Assembly (NCBI RefSeq): GCF_003461245.1
Contig: NZ_QTWS01000008.1
Span: forward strand, 1-64,000
Origin: Blautia sp. AF19-10LB
GTDB taxonomy: Bacteria > Bacillota > Clostridia > Lachnospirales > Lachnospiraceae
Length of the DNA stretch: 64,000 nt
Direction of reading: 5' to 3'
Part shown: piece by piece, positions 41,378-50,083 of the stretch
Position numbering within the stretch: position 1 is the first letter of the stretch
How the letters are laid out: every line of letters starts with the position of its first letter
Position numbers and translations under genes: made by a program
Notes under the pieces: model-generated
Databases searched by the model: none
What the model was told of the DNA's origin: nothing
Seen by the model: the letters and a program-made list of their open reading frames with translations, nothing else

Positions 41378-41521
41378 GTTTCTTTTCCTCTCTGTTTTTA
41401 TTTTTGATCCAGAACTTTTCTCTGAACTTATACAGTATATTACAGTTTCCGTGGTTCGTAAACCTTTCGATGCATTTTCGTTCAAAGTTTAACTTTTGTT
41501 TAGATTTCCTGTAATACACAA

Positions 41522-41552
41522 GACCGGAGAAACATCGTCTGTCTCTCCGGTC
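41522..41552 (-). terminator. Terminator after carB
   Basis: GACCGGAGA pairs with TCTCCGGTC around a 13-base loop, 26 bp after the carB stop. The T tract on the minus strand is weak (TTGTGTATT). Confidence 0.65.
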
Positions 41553-41577
41553 AGTAAATTATTATGTCTTATCTGAT

Positions 41578-44500
41578 TTATCTGCTTGCGATCGTTGCAA
41601 TGTCGATCAGTGTCAGGTTATGAAGGTCTGTGTTCTCAAGGCTGGTTACAAGTGCTTCTGCTGTATCCAGACTGGTAAGGACATTGACACCTGTCTCGAT
41701 CGCGTTTCGACGGATCACGAAACCATCCTTCTGGTGTTCTACACCCTGCGGCGGTGTGTCGATGACAACGTCGATCTTATGTCCGAGGATAAGGTCCATA
41801 AGGTTCGGTGCAGGCTGTTCCAGTTTGTTGGTACGGATCGCTTTGATTCCGTTTTCTTTGAGGACTTTGGCGGTTCCTCTTGTTGCGTAAATGCGGTATC
41901 CAAGAGCCTCGAAACGTCTTGCGATCGGAACAACTTCTTCATGGTCTTCGTCCTTGACGGTGATGATCATGTTCTTGTATTTCGGAAGTTTGATTCCTGC
42001 TCCGATAAAGGCTTTGTAGAGGGCTTCATTGAAGTTCTCTGCAATACCAAGGCACTCACCTGTGGATTTCATTTCCGGTCCAAGGCTGATATCTGCGCCG
42101 CGGATCTTCTCGAAGGAGAATACCGGCATCTTAATCGCGATATGTTTTGCCTCCGGCTGAAGTCCCGGTTCGTAGCCCATATCTTTGAGTTTGTATCCGA
42201 GGATGACCTTGGTTGCCAGCGGCACGATCGGGATTCCTGTCACCTTGCTGATGTAAGGTACGGTACGGCTGGAACGTGGGTTTACTTCGATAACATATAC
42301 TTCTTCGCCGCAGACGATGAACTGGATGTTGATCATTCCGATTACATGGAGTGCCTGTGCCAGACGGCGTGTGTACTCTGCGATCGTATTCTTTGCATTC
42401 TGGCTGATAGTCTGTGCCGGATATACGGAGATACTGTCACCGGAATGGATACCTGCACGTTCGATGTGCTCCATGATTCCAGGGATCAGGATATCCTCGC
42501 CATCGCATACCGCATCAACTTCAATCTCCTTACCCATCAGGTACTTATCTACCAGGATCGGGTGTTCCTGTGCGATCTGGTTGATGATTCCGATGTATTC
42601 CTCTACATCCTCATCACTGACTGCGATACGCATGCCCTGTCCACCAAGTACATAGGAAGGACGAACAAGTACCGGATAGCCAAGTTCGTTGGCTGCTTTT
42701 TTGGCTTCTTCGGCGGTAAATACGGTATGTCCCTTCGGTCTCGGGATCTGGCATTTCTCCAGGATCTCATCGAAGAGCTCACGGTCCTCTGCCGCGTCAA
42801 CATCCTCTGCTGATGTTCCGAGGATCTTGACTCCCATTTTCATCAGTGCTTCGGTAAGTTTGATCGCGGTCTGTCCACCGAACTGAACAACTGCTCCGTC
42901 CGGTTTCTCGATATTTACGATGTTTTCCACATCTTCCGGTGTCAGCGGCTCGAAGTACAGTTTGTCTGCGATATCGAAGTCGGTGCTGACTGTTTCCGGG
43001 TTGTTGTTTACGATGATCGTCTCGTAGCCCTCTTTTTTGAATGCCCAGGTACAATGTACGGAGCAGAAATCGAACTCGATACCTTGTCCGATACGGATCG
43101 GTCCGGAACCAAGGACGAGGACTTTTTTCTTATCATGGGTAGCTACGGCTTCGTTTTCTGTGTCCGGTCCGCCATATACAGAGTAGTAATATGGTGTTGC
43201 GGCTGCAAACTCAGCAGCACAGGTATCTACCATCTTGTATGCGGCTGTGATCTTGTAGCCCTGACGGAGAGCCTTGATGTCTGCCTCTGTTCTTCCGCAG
43301 AGGTCTGCGATCACGTAGTCCGGGAATTCCATGCGTTTCGCCTCAAGAAGAAGTTCTTCTGTCAGCGGCTGGGTCCTGAGTGCCTGTTCCATCTCTACCA
43401 GGATCGCGATCTTGTCGATGAACCATCTGTCGATCTTGGTGATCCTGTGGATGTATTCCTTGGAAATATCTCTGCGGATCGCTTCTGCGATCTTCCAGAT
43501 ACGGCGGTCATCTACAACTGCCAGCTCGTCGATCAGCTCGTCTTCATCAAGTCCTGTAAAATCGTAGGACATCAGGCTGTCCACGTGCTGCTCCAGAGAA
43601 CGGATAGCTTTCATGAGTGCACCCTCAAAGTTATGGCAGATACTCATAACCTCACCGGTAGCTTTCATCTGAGTAGTCAGTGTTCTCTTAGCTGTGATGA
43701 ATTTATCAAATGGAAGTCTCGGGATCTTGACTACACAGTAGTCAAGCATCGGCTCGAAACTTGCGTATGTCTTGCCTGTGATCGCATTCGGGATCTCATC
43801 GAGGGTATATCCAAGAGCGATCTTTGCTGCAACTTTGGCGATCGGGTAACCGGTTGCCTTACTTGCCAGTGCGGAAGAACGGCTTACACGAGGGTTTACC
43901 TCGATAACACAGTACTCGAAGCTCTCCGGATGAAGGGCGTACTGTACGTTACATCCACCTGTGATACCAAGCTCTGTGATGATGTTCAGAGCGGAAGTAC
44001 GGAGCATCTGATATTCCTTGTCTCCAAGTGTCTGGGACGGTGCGACTACGATGGAGTCACCGGTATGGACACCAACCGGATCGATGTTTTCCATGTTGCA
44101 GACTGTGATGCAGTTTCCTGCACTGTCACGCATTACTTCGTATTCAATTTCTTTCCATCCTGCGATGCAGCGTTCTACCAGAACTTCTCCTACACGGGAA
44201 AGTCTGAGTCCGTTCTCGAGGATCTCTCTCAGTTCATATTCGTTGTTGGCAATACCGCCGCCGCTTCCGCCAAGGGTGTAAGCAGGACGGAGAACGACCG
44301 GATAACCGATGGTTCTGGTAAATGCGACACCATCTTCTACGGTTGTTACGACCTTGGAAGCTGCGACCGGCTCGCCAATCTTTTCCATGGTGTCCTTGAA
44401 TTCCTGACGGTCCTCTGCCTTCTTGATGGTCTCTGCAGTGGTACCGATCAGGCGCACATTGTGTTCCTTGAGGAACCCTTTTTCTTCCAGTTCCATTGCA

Positions 44501-44793
44501 AGGTTCAGACCGGCCTGTCCTCCAAGAGTCGGAAGAACGCTGTCCGGTTTCTCCTTGAGGATGAGCTGTTCTACAACTTCTACAGTAAGCGGCTCGATGT
44601 AAACTTTGTCCGCGATATCTTTGTCTGTCATAATGGTTGCAGGGTTGGAGTTCAGAAGAACTACTTCCATGCCTTCTTCCTTGAGAGAGCGGCATGCCTG
44701 TGTACCTGCATAGTCGAATTCTGCTGCCTGACCGATGATAATCGGACCGGAGCCAATTACAAGAACTTTGTGGATATCTTTATTTCTCGGCAT
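41578..44793 (-). CDS. carB: Carbamoyl-phosphate synthase large subunit
   Basis: A 1071-residue enzyme with the duplicated ATP-grasp layout. The first half (VLVIGSGPIIIGQAAEFDYA, VLRPAYTLGGSGGGIANNEY) forms carboxyphosphate; the second (VLVLGSGPIRIGQGIEFDF, VRPSYVLGGQGMRIAVSD) phosphorylates carbamate. The C-terminal MGS-like allosteric domain (DEDHEEVVPIARRFEALGYR onward) normally binds UMP. Length is standard. Its start overlaps the carA stop by 14 bp, and GATGGGAGGAACAGATC within carA is its ribosome site. It supplies carbamoyl phosphate for pyrimidines and arginine. Confidence 0.98.
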   Translation of the reverse strand: MPRNKDIHKVLVIGSGPIIIGQAAEFDYAGTQACRSLKEEGMEVVLLNSNPATIMTDKDIADKVYIEPLTVEVVEQLILKEKPDSVLPTLGGQAGLNLAMELEEKGFLKEHNVRLIGTTAETIKKAEDRQEFKDTMEKIGEPVAASKVVTTVEDGVAFTRTIGYPVVLRPAYTLGGSGGGIANNEYELREILENGLRLSRVGEVLVERCIAGWKEIEYEVMRDSAGNCITVCNMENIDPVGVHTGDSIVVAPSQTLGDKEYQMLRTSALNIITELGITGGCNVQYALHPESFEYCVIEVNPRVSRSSALASKATGYPIAKVAAKIALGYTLDEIPNAITGKTYASFEPMLDYCVVKIPRLPFDKFITAKRTLTTQMKATGEVMSICHNFEGALMKAIRSLEQHVDSLMSYDFTGLDEDELIDELAVVDDRRIWKIAEAIRRDISKEYIHRITKIDRWFIDKIAILVEMEQALRTQPLTEELLLEAKRMEFPDYVIADLCGRTEADIKALRQGYKITAAYKMVDTCAAEFAAATPYYYSVYGGPDTENEAVATHDKKKVLVLGSGPIRIGQGIEFDFCSVHCTWAFKKEGYETIIVNNNPETVSTDFDIADKLYFEPLTPEDVENIVNIEKPDGAVVQFGGQTAIKLTEALMKMGVKILGTSAEDVDAAEDRELFDEILEKCQIPRPKGHTVFTAEEAKKAANELGYPVLVRPSYVLGGQGMRIAVSDEDVEEYIGIINQIAQEHPILVDKYLMGKEIEVDAVCDGEDILIPGIMEHIERAGIHSGDSISVYPAQTISQNAKNTIAEYTRRLAQALHVIGMINIQFIVCGEEVYVIEVNPRSSRTVPYISKVTGIPIVPLATKVILGYKLKDMGYEPGLQPEAKHIAIKMPVFSFEKIRGADISLGPEMKSTGECLGIAENFNEALYKAFIGAGIKLPKYKNMIITVKDEDHEEVVPIARRFEALGYRIYATRGTAKVLKENGIKAIRTNKLEQPAPNLMDLILGHKIDVVIDTPPQGVEHQKDGFVIRRNAIETGVNVLTSLDTAEALVTSLENTDLHNLTLIDIATIASR

Positions 44794-45868
44794 GATCTGT
44801 TCCTCCCATCATTTCCATAAATCTGTCAAACAGGTAGCTGGAATCCTGCGGTCCAGGGCAGGCTTCCGGATGAAACTGTACGGTAAAGATGTTTTTGCCG
44901 ATGTAAGCCATACCTTCGTTGGTACCGTCGTTTACATTGACAAAAGCAGGTTTCGCGATTCCCTTCTGCTCCAGGATATCTGAGTCAACAACATATCCAT
45001 GGTTCTGTGAGGAAATGTAAACACGTCCTGTCGCAAGATCCTTGACCGGATGATTGCCGCCTCTGTGTCCATATTTCATCTTGTGTGTATCTCCGCCTGT
45101 TGCAAGTGCCATCAGCTGATGTCCGAGGCAGATCGCAAAGATCGGCACATCAGATTCATACAGCTTACGGATTTCTTCTATTATAGTAGTACACTCCTTC
45201 GGGTCTCCAGGACCATTGCTGAGCATGATTCCGTCCGGGTTGTCCGCAAGGATCTCTTCTGCCGGTGTAAGTGCCGGATAGATGGTTACCTGGCAGCCTC
45301 TCTCATTCAGGGAACGGGCGATATTGCGCTTCGCGCCGAAGTCCATGAGAGCTACTTTGGGTCCATTGCCCTTGAGAACGTCCTTCTCACGGCAGGTAAC
45401 TTTCTCGACTACTTTTCCAGTTGTATATGCTTTTAAGCGGGGGATTATTTCATCTAAGTTGTAGTTTTCGTTGACTGTGATCATACCATTCATGGTACCT
45501 TTTTCACGAAGAATTTTGGTAAGAGCACGGGTGTCAATACCTGCGATACCCGGTATATCATGTTTTTCAAGAAAATGCTGGATCGTATCCACGCTTCTGA
45601 AGTTGCTTGGGATACGGGATAATTCACGAACAATAAAACCATCGATCCAGGGCTTCCTGGACTCCTGGTCCTCATAACAGATACCATAATTGCCAATCAG
45701 AGGATAAGTCATGCAGACCGCCTGTCCTGCATACGATGGGTCAGTCATTACTTCGAGATATCCTGTCATGGAAGTATTAAAAACAATCTCACTGATGACT
45801 TCTCTTGTTGAACCGATACTGGTTCCTTTAAACACATGGCCGTCTTCTAATATCAGAAATGCTTTCAT
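44780..45868 (-). CDS. carA: Carbamoyl-phosphate synthase small subunit (glutaminase)
   Basis: A 362-residue subunit. The N-terminal domain (LEDGHVFKGTSIGS, FNTSMTGYLEVMTDPSYAGQ) precedes a class I glutamine amidotransferase with nucleophile Cys in IFAICLGHQLMALATG and His/Glu in FTVQFHPEACPGP. It hydrolyses glutamine and channels ammonia to CarB. AAAGGGAGATTAT precedes the ATG. No attenuator or PyrR-binding leader was found in the 240 bp upstream. Confidence 0.98.
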   Translation of the reverse strand: MKAFLILEDGHVFKGTSIGSTREVISEIVFNTSMTGYLEVMTDPSYAGQAVCMTYPLIGNYGICYEDQESRKPWIDGFIVRELSRIPSNFRSVDTIQHFLEKHDIPGIAGIDTRALTKILREKGTMNGMITVNENYNLDEIIPRLKAYTTGKVVEKVTCREKDVLKGNGPKVALMDFGAKRNIARSLNERGCQVTIYPALTPAEEILADNPDGIMLSNGPGDPKECTTIIEEIRKLYESDVPIFAICLGHQLMALATGGDTHKMKYGHRGGNHPVKDLATGRVYISSQNHGYVVDSDILEQKGIAKPAFVNVNDGTNEGMAYIGKNIFTVQFHPEACPGPQDSSYLFDRFMEMMGGTDHAEK

Positions 45869-46043
45869 ATAATCTCCCTTTCTGCTTTTTATCTAAATCT
45901 TCAAGATTGTATCATAAGAGTTTTGTTTTTTCAACAGATTCCGACACTAAAAATAATTCAGTTGTACTCAAAAACTTTTCTTTGGTAAATTGTTGCAGTT
46001 GAAAAGACAAACCAAAAAATTAAAACTATTTTTGATTTTACTC

Positions 46044-46072
46044 TTGACATTTCATCCCTCATAGGTTATTAT
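46044..46072 (+). promoter_or_regulatory. Promoter of the tRNA-Leu pair
   Basis: A perfect TTGACA (46044-46049), a 17-bp spacer and TATTAT (46067-46072), 39 bp upstream of the first tRNA. An overlapping TATAAT would have a 20-bp spacer. Confidence 0.8.
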
Positions 46073-46110
46073 AATCAGGCAGTCGGCGAGTTCGACTGAT
46101 TATATCAAAT

Positions 46111-46194
46111 GCAGAAGTGGCGGAATTGGCAGACGCGCAGGCTTCAGGTGCCTGTGGTCGCAAGATCGTGTGGGTTCAAGTCCCATCTTCTGCA
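46111..46194 (+). tRNA. tRNA-Leu (anticodon CAG)
   Basis: An 84-nt class II tRNA. The acceptor GCAGAAG pairs with CTTCTGC; the D arm is GCGGAATTGGCAGACGC; the anticodon stem CAGGC/GCCTG encloses TTCAGGT (anticodon CAG, reading CUG). It has a long variable arm and a T arm GTGGG-TTCAAGT-CCCAT. CCA is not encoded. Confidence 0.97.
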
Positions 46195-46227
46195 TTTAAT
46201 CAGACAATGTCTGATTCATATTGAAAT

Positions 46228-46311
46228 GCAGGAGTGGCGGAATTGGCAGACGCGCAGGCTTCAGGTGCCTGTGGTCGCAAGATCGTGTGGGTTCAAGTCC
46301 CATCTCCTGCA
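46228..46311 (+). tRNA. tRNA-Leu (anticodon CAG), second copy
   Basis: Identical to the copy at 46111 except that the acceptor reads GCAGGAG paired with CTCCTGC: an A-U pair has become G-C by two compensating changes. It is 33 bp downstream in the same transcript. The tRNA 3' end is followed by a T run. Confidence 0.97.
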
Positions 46312-46341
46312 TTCTTTTTTTGTCTTAATATGGTAAATAAT

Positions 46342-46377
46342 ATCCCGCAGCATCTCATCTCAAAGATTCTGCGGGAT
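46342..46377. terminator. Terminator of the tRNA operon
   Basis: ATCCCGCAG pairs with CTGCGGGAT and is followed by TTTTATT. It may also serve the converging membrane-protein gene that ends at 46420. Confidence 0.9.
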
Positions 46378-46419
46378 TTTTATTACATTGCAGTCAGAGA
46401 AGTATCGGTGACTCTCTTA

Positions 46420-48084
46420 TTATTTACTTCTGATCTGATAAACATCCACATTTCCGATTGTCTTTATAAACACTGCCTGTGCACTGCTGTCATAATACTG
46501 ACGGATATACTTCAGTGTCAGGTCAATATTATCATCCACCAGATAAATGCTGTCATTGTTGATCACATCTCTGTAAGGATTTGTGATCCCATGCGCCTCC
46601 ATCTTCTGCGTATATCCAGGTGTCCGGCATTCCCATCCGCCAAACCAGTACACATTGTCCATAAGATTCTCCGGCATCCGGTCAAACGGACCATAACATA
46701 CGATCTCAGAAAGCATTCCACTCTTTGCCAGATACGTATGCTCCTTATCTGTTCCGAGCGTTTCCAGAACTGCCCTCTGGCTCACTCTTGCCTCCGGGAT
46801 AGTCGAAGTCATGATCCTCCAGTCTCTGTACATCAAAAACTGCCCTGCTGCCACACATACTATGCACAATACCACAGATATCTTCGCATCCATATGCCTG
46901 AGTTTTCCTGCTGAAATGATCCACAGCATCACGAGACATGCGCTGAACCACAGACCGACATCGACACGGTTCACCATATACCGCCCCTGATAATACAGGT
47001 AAAAATATACCGCCATGAGCATCATCCACTCTGCCAGCACAGAAAGTACGGAAAAGATATCTTTCCGTCCCCAGATCAGCCAGACCAGCACAAAAACAGC
47101 AAAAACATAAAACATCGGCATTTTGAGAAGATCAGAAGGATACCGCTTCAGAAATGCCGTCACAGTCTTTCCTGTCAGCGGACGCTTCTGTTTCAGATCC
47201 ACCAGTTTCTTCATGACATCTGTATTAAATTTCTCTGTGTCATTGAAATTCCAGCTTCGGTACAGTTCATAGGCATCCCTGCTGATCCCGAGTTCTTCAT
47301 AAATTTCCTGATTGCTATCATAATCCGGAAATCCATAGTCCAGAAGCCTGGAACGAAACTGGTTGAACTCCTGGTATTCTTTCCACTCCGCACTCTGGTA
47401 ATTTGAAGCATCCCATCTGTCCACGCCAAACACACACGCCAGAAGGACTCCAAATGTCAAAACACACAGTCCCAGTCTGCGAAGTTTCCTGCCCTTATAT
47501 TTCCTGAGATCAAATAAGAAAAGAAGTCCTGCTCCTGCCATCAGACCGCAGCTTGCCCAGAACTGGTCCTCCCGGTACATATAAGCCATAATTCCGAGGC
47601 AGATACCAAAGACAGCCTCAGCCCAGGACCATCTCTCCTTCTCCAGCACATAAAGCAGTAAAAAAACGGATGCCGCCGCTGCAATTCCTGCTGTCTTGGT
47701 AAACTGCAGATGAATGTATCCTTCATAACCAAATCCACATACAAGGATCAGAGAAAGACACAGGCCGGAAATTCCTTCCAGCCTGTTTATTAATACATAA
47801 GTCACTGCAGTAAATGCCACCAGAAGAATCACATACTGAAAAATCGTGTACCACGGCAGTCTGCCTGTCACTGCGTACAGAAACCGGTAGATCACACCCA
47901 GCCCGTAATTCTGAAATACCAGGTGTGCATCCTTCACTCCTCTCAGTCCGCTTCCAAGTTCTGCAAAAACAATATCATCATTTGTCTCAAACGATGGGCG
48001 CATTACCAGCACCATCACAAACAGCACCAGAAGATTTGCAGCCAGTGCCATGGATATTTCTTTGCATTTCTGTTTTAAATTCAT
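46420..48084 (-). CDS. Polytopic membrane protein, glycosyltransferase-like
   Basis: A 554-residue protein with about 11-12 membrane helices and an extracellular loop after the first helix that contains FETNDDIVFAELGSG, an acidic pair resembling the catalytic Asp region of GT-C (lipid-linked sugar) transferases. The C-terminal 120 residues are soluble. I do not recognise a named family. The ATG at 48084 follows AGGAAATGACAG. It lies 20 bp after the stop of the beta-lactamase-fold gene on the same strand and is probably co-transcribed with it. A role in wall-polymer glycosylation is plausible but unproven. Confidence 0.7.
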   Translation of the reverse strand: MNLKQKCKEISMALAANLLVLFVMVLVMRPSFETNDDIVFAELGSGLRGVKDAHLVFQNYGLGVIYRFLYAVTGRLPWYTIFQYVILLVAFTAVTYVLINRLEGISGLCLSLILVCGFGYEGYIHLQFTKTAGIAAAASVFLLLYVLEKERWSWAEAVFGICLGIMAYMYREDQFWASCGLMAGAGLLFLFDLRKYKGRKLRRLGLCVLTFGVLLACVFGVDRWDASNYQSAEWKEYQEFNQFRSRLLDYGFPDYDSNQEIYEELGISRDAYELYRSWNFNDTEKFNTDVMKKLVDLKQKRPLTGKTVTAFLKRYPSDLLKMPMFYVFAVFVLVWLIWGRKDIFSVLSVLAEWMMLMAVYFYLYYQGRYMVNRVDVGLWFSACLVMLWIISAGKLRHMDAKISVVLCIVCVAAGQFLMYRDWRIMTSTIPEARVSQRAVLETLGTDKEHTYLAKSGMLSEIVCYGPFDRMPENLMDNVYWFGGWECRTPGYTQKMEAHGITNPYRDVINNDSIYLVDDNIDLTLKYIRQYYDSSAQAVFIKTIGNVDVYQIRSK

Positions 48085-48104
48085 TCTGTCATTTCCTGTC
48101 AACT

Positions 48105-49436
48105 TTATTTGTTCAGATAATTGTATACTGTTCCCGAAATACTTTTGATGCGCGGGATCGCATAGCCTTCACTTCCGGTTCTTGAAAATACACAGATCAC
48201 ATAATCTGTCTTTTTTCCAAAAACAATTGCCATGTCATGGTCAACACTTGAAGTTTCTCCTGTCTTGTTTGCAACTTTGACTCCCGATGGAAGCCCTGAC
48301 GGGATCTTCCATCTTCTTGTCTGTCTCAGAAGAAGGTTCAGCATTGCTCTGGAATAGCTGGATGACACACAGGTTCCATTATAAATACGCTCCAGAAGAA
48401 CTCCGCAGTCCTTTGCAGAAGATACATTGCTGCTGCCATCACCGACATAAGAAGAAGCGGCCGGATGAAGGCTGTGATGACAGCCTGTCTCAGTGTAGCC
48501 TTTGGCACTCAGATAGCGGTTAATCGTCCTTGCACCATCGAGGAAACTTCTGGATTTGCTGTTGTATCGGATCAGCTGATTGCATGCCTCATTATCACTT
48601 ACTGTGATCATATCTGTCAGAAGGCTTTTTACAGTTGCATTATAGCTTAAATTTCCCCGCTTGATCTGGTCGAACGTCGATGCCATGACAAATGCCTTGA
48701 TCGTACTCGCCGGATACATTTGCTGGTCATTCAGATTGATCACGCCGCCATTCTTAAGGTCTTTGACATAAACGGACCAGGAACCGCCGTAGCTGTTCAG
48801 CATCTGACTCAGTTTCTTCTTGAGACTGTTCAGTTTCATATCCTCTCTGGAGCATTTATGCCCCTCAAAGTCCACGTAACTTCCGTGCGGTACTTTCTTA
48901 CTTCTGGCAATAGTTCCGTCTGACTGAAGATAATAGCCGTATCTCCAGCAGTTCTCATAACGCTTGCCATAAGGTGTGAGTAGATACTTCTTCCCTCCGA
49001 CAGTGATCCAGCCTTTCTTCCGGTAGAGACTTCCGTTCTGTCCGCCAAAATAATAGGTTCCCTTAAACTGCTTTCTGCCAAGTGTCGTGTTTACCTTGTG
49101 GAAATGTTTGCCTGTACAGAGACGTCCTCTGTTGTCAAACATATAGTATCCACTCTTTAATCGGTTCCCTGCTGGTACTTTGACGTAGTTGAAACCGCCG
49201 ACACTTCTGCCATTCTTGTCCCTGAGCCACCAGTTATAGCCTGTATCAAGGATATATCTCCCACTGGAACCCACCAGTTTGATCTTTACCGTCTTTTTTG
49301 TCGTTGATGCGGCCTGTGTTTCTGATGTCGGGACTGCCACAAGACCCGCAGACAAAATCATAAACAATACTGTAAGCAGCAGACACCTTGCCAGCCTGCC
49401 GCCTGATCCTGCCGTCCGTTTTTCTTTCTCTTTCAT
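48105..49436 (-). CDS. Secreted class A beta-lactamase-fold hydrolase with wall-binding repeats
   Basis: A 443-residue exported protein. A signal peptide (about 15-40) is followed by aromatic/Gly repeats resembling glucan/choline-binding modules (GYYMFDNRGRLCTGKHF, GTYYFGGQNGSLYRKKGWIT). The C-terminal 250 residues are a serine hydrolase domain: SxxK in MYPASTIKAFVMAS, SDN in TVSDNEACNQLI, and KTG in VANKTGETSSVDHDMAIV. All catalytic residues of class A beta-lactamases are present apart from a clear Glu166 loop. It may be a wall-bound lactamase or a peptidoglycan-modifying esterase/peptidase. The start is the ATG at 49436, 8 bp after AGGAG; a GTG at 49445 is upstream. Confidence 0.85.
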   Translation of the reverse strand: MKEKEKRTAGSGGRLARCLLLTVLFMILSAGLVAVPTSETQAASTTKKTVKIKLVGSSGRYILDTGYNWWLRDKNGRSVGGFNYVKVPAGNRLKSGYYMFDNRGRLCTGKHFHKVNTTLGRKQFKGTYYFGGQNGSLYRKKGWITVGGKKYLLTPYGKRYENCWRYGYYLQSDGTIARSKKVPHGSYVDFEGHKCSREDMKLNSLKKKLSQMLNSYGGSWSVYVKDLKNGGVINLNDQQMYPASTIKAFVMASTFDQIKRGNLSYNATVKSLLTDMITVSDNEACNQLIRYNSKSRSFLDGARTINRYLSAKGYTETGCHHSLHPAASSYVGDGSSNVSSAKDCGVLLERIYNGTCVSSSYSRAMLNLLLRQTRRWKIPSGLPSGVKVANKTGETSSVDHDMAIVFGKKTDYVICVFSRTGSEGYAIPRIKSISGTVYNYLNK

Positions 49437-49463
49437 AACCGCCACTCCTGTTATCTGATTTCG

Positions 49464-50054
49464 TTATTCAGTTTTTTCTTCCTGTACACTGTCTTCTTTC
49501 TCTGGAACTTCGTTCGCCTCTGACTCTGATACTTCTCCCTGTACAGTCTCTTCTTTGGAGAGGCTGACTTTACTCCCTGTCTCCTCTGTGCCGTCTGTCA
49601 CATCAACTTCTTCGGAAGTTTCCTCGGTCTCATAAATCTCCTCGGCTGTTCCGTCCACAGTATCACCGGCTTCTTCCTCCGGTTCCGGAATCGGGCAGGC
49701 TGCCCCGCATCTGGAACAGAACGCATCATTTCTGCCAATCGGATTACCGCAGGATGGACAGAATCTGTTTCCTTTGACACCGTCCATCTCTTCTTTGTAT
49801 TTGTCTACCTGGGCCATTCTGTCATCGATCTGTTCACAGATTGCCTTCTCCTCTTCGTCTACCGGAACGCCATCTCTGTAGCGTTTGTAGATGATCTTGC
49901 CGAGATCTGCCATCGCCTTGTTGATCTGTCTTTCTTCACCGGAGATCTTGTTTCTGAGGCGCTGTGTCTCATAGACTTCCTCTGCACGGCCGCTCAGTTC
50001 TCGTGCTGTCTTTGTGAGTGTTTCTCCTAAGGTGCCAAAAAAATCCTTTGCCAT
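49464..50054 (-). CDS. Zinc-ribbon protein with acidic tail
   Basis: A 196-residue cytoplasmic protein. The N-terminal 90 residues are helical (coiled coil, KISGEERQINKAMADLGK). A double CxxC zinc ribbon follows (FCPSCGNPIGRND, FCSRCGAACP, about 98-118). The last 75 residues are nearly all acidic. GAGAGGAATTTTATT precedes the ATG. It sits between clpX and the beta-lactamase-fold gene on the same strand. The exact role is unknown. Confidence 0.75.
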   Translation of the reverse strand: MAKDFFGTLGETLTKTARELSGRAEEVYETQRLRNKISGEERQINKAMADLGKIIYKRYRDGVPVDEEEKAICEQIDDRMAQVDKYKEEMDGVKGNRFCPSCGNPIGRNDAFCSRCGAACPIPEPEEEAGDTVDGTAEEIYETEETSEEVDVTDGTEETGSKVSLSKEETVQGEVSESEANEVPEKEDSVQEEKTE

Positions 50055-50083
50055 AATAAAATTCCTCTCTTTCTTATGAAATC

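Noticed and set aside
43054..44820. Long open frame on the plus strand opposite carB
   Set aside because: It mirrors the strongly biased codon use of carB on the other strand. It has no ribosome site, and its Cys-rich product looks unlike a protein.
46111..46311. tRNA-Leu pair as an integration site
   Set aside because: No partial tRNA copy, integrase or flanking duplication is nearby. The second copy is complete and has compensated changes.
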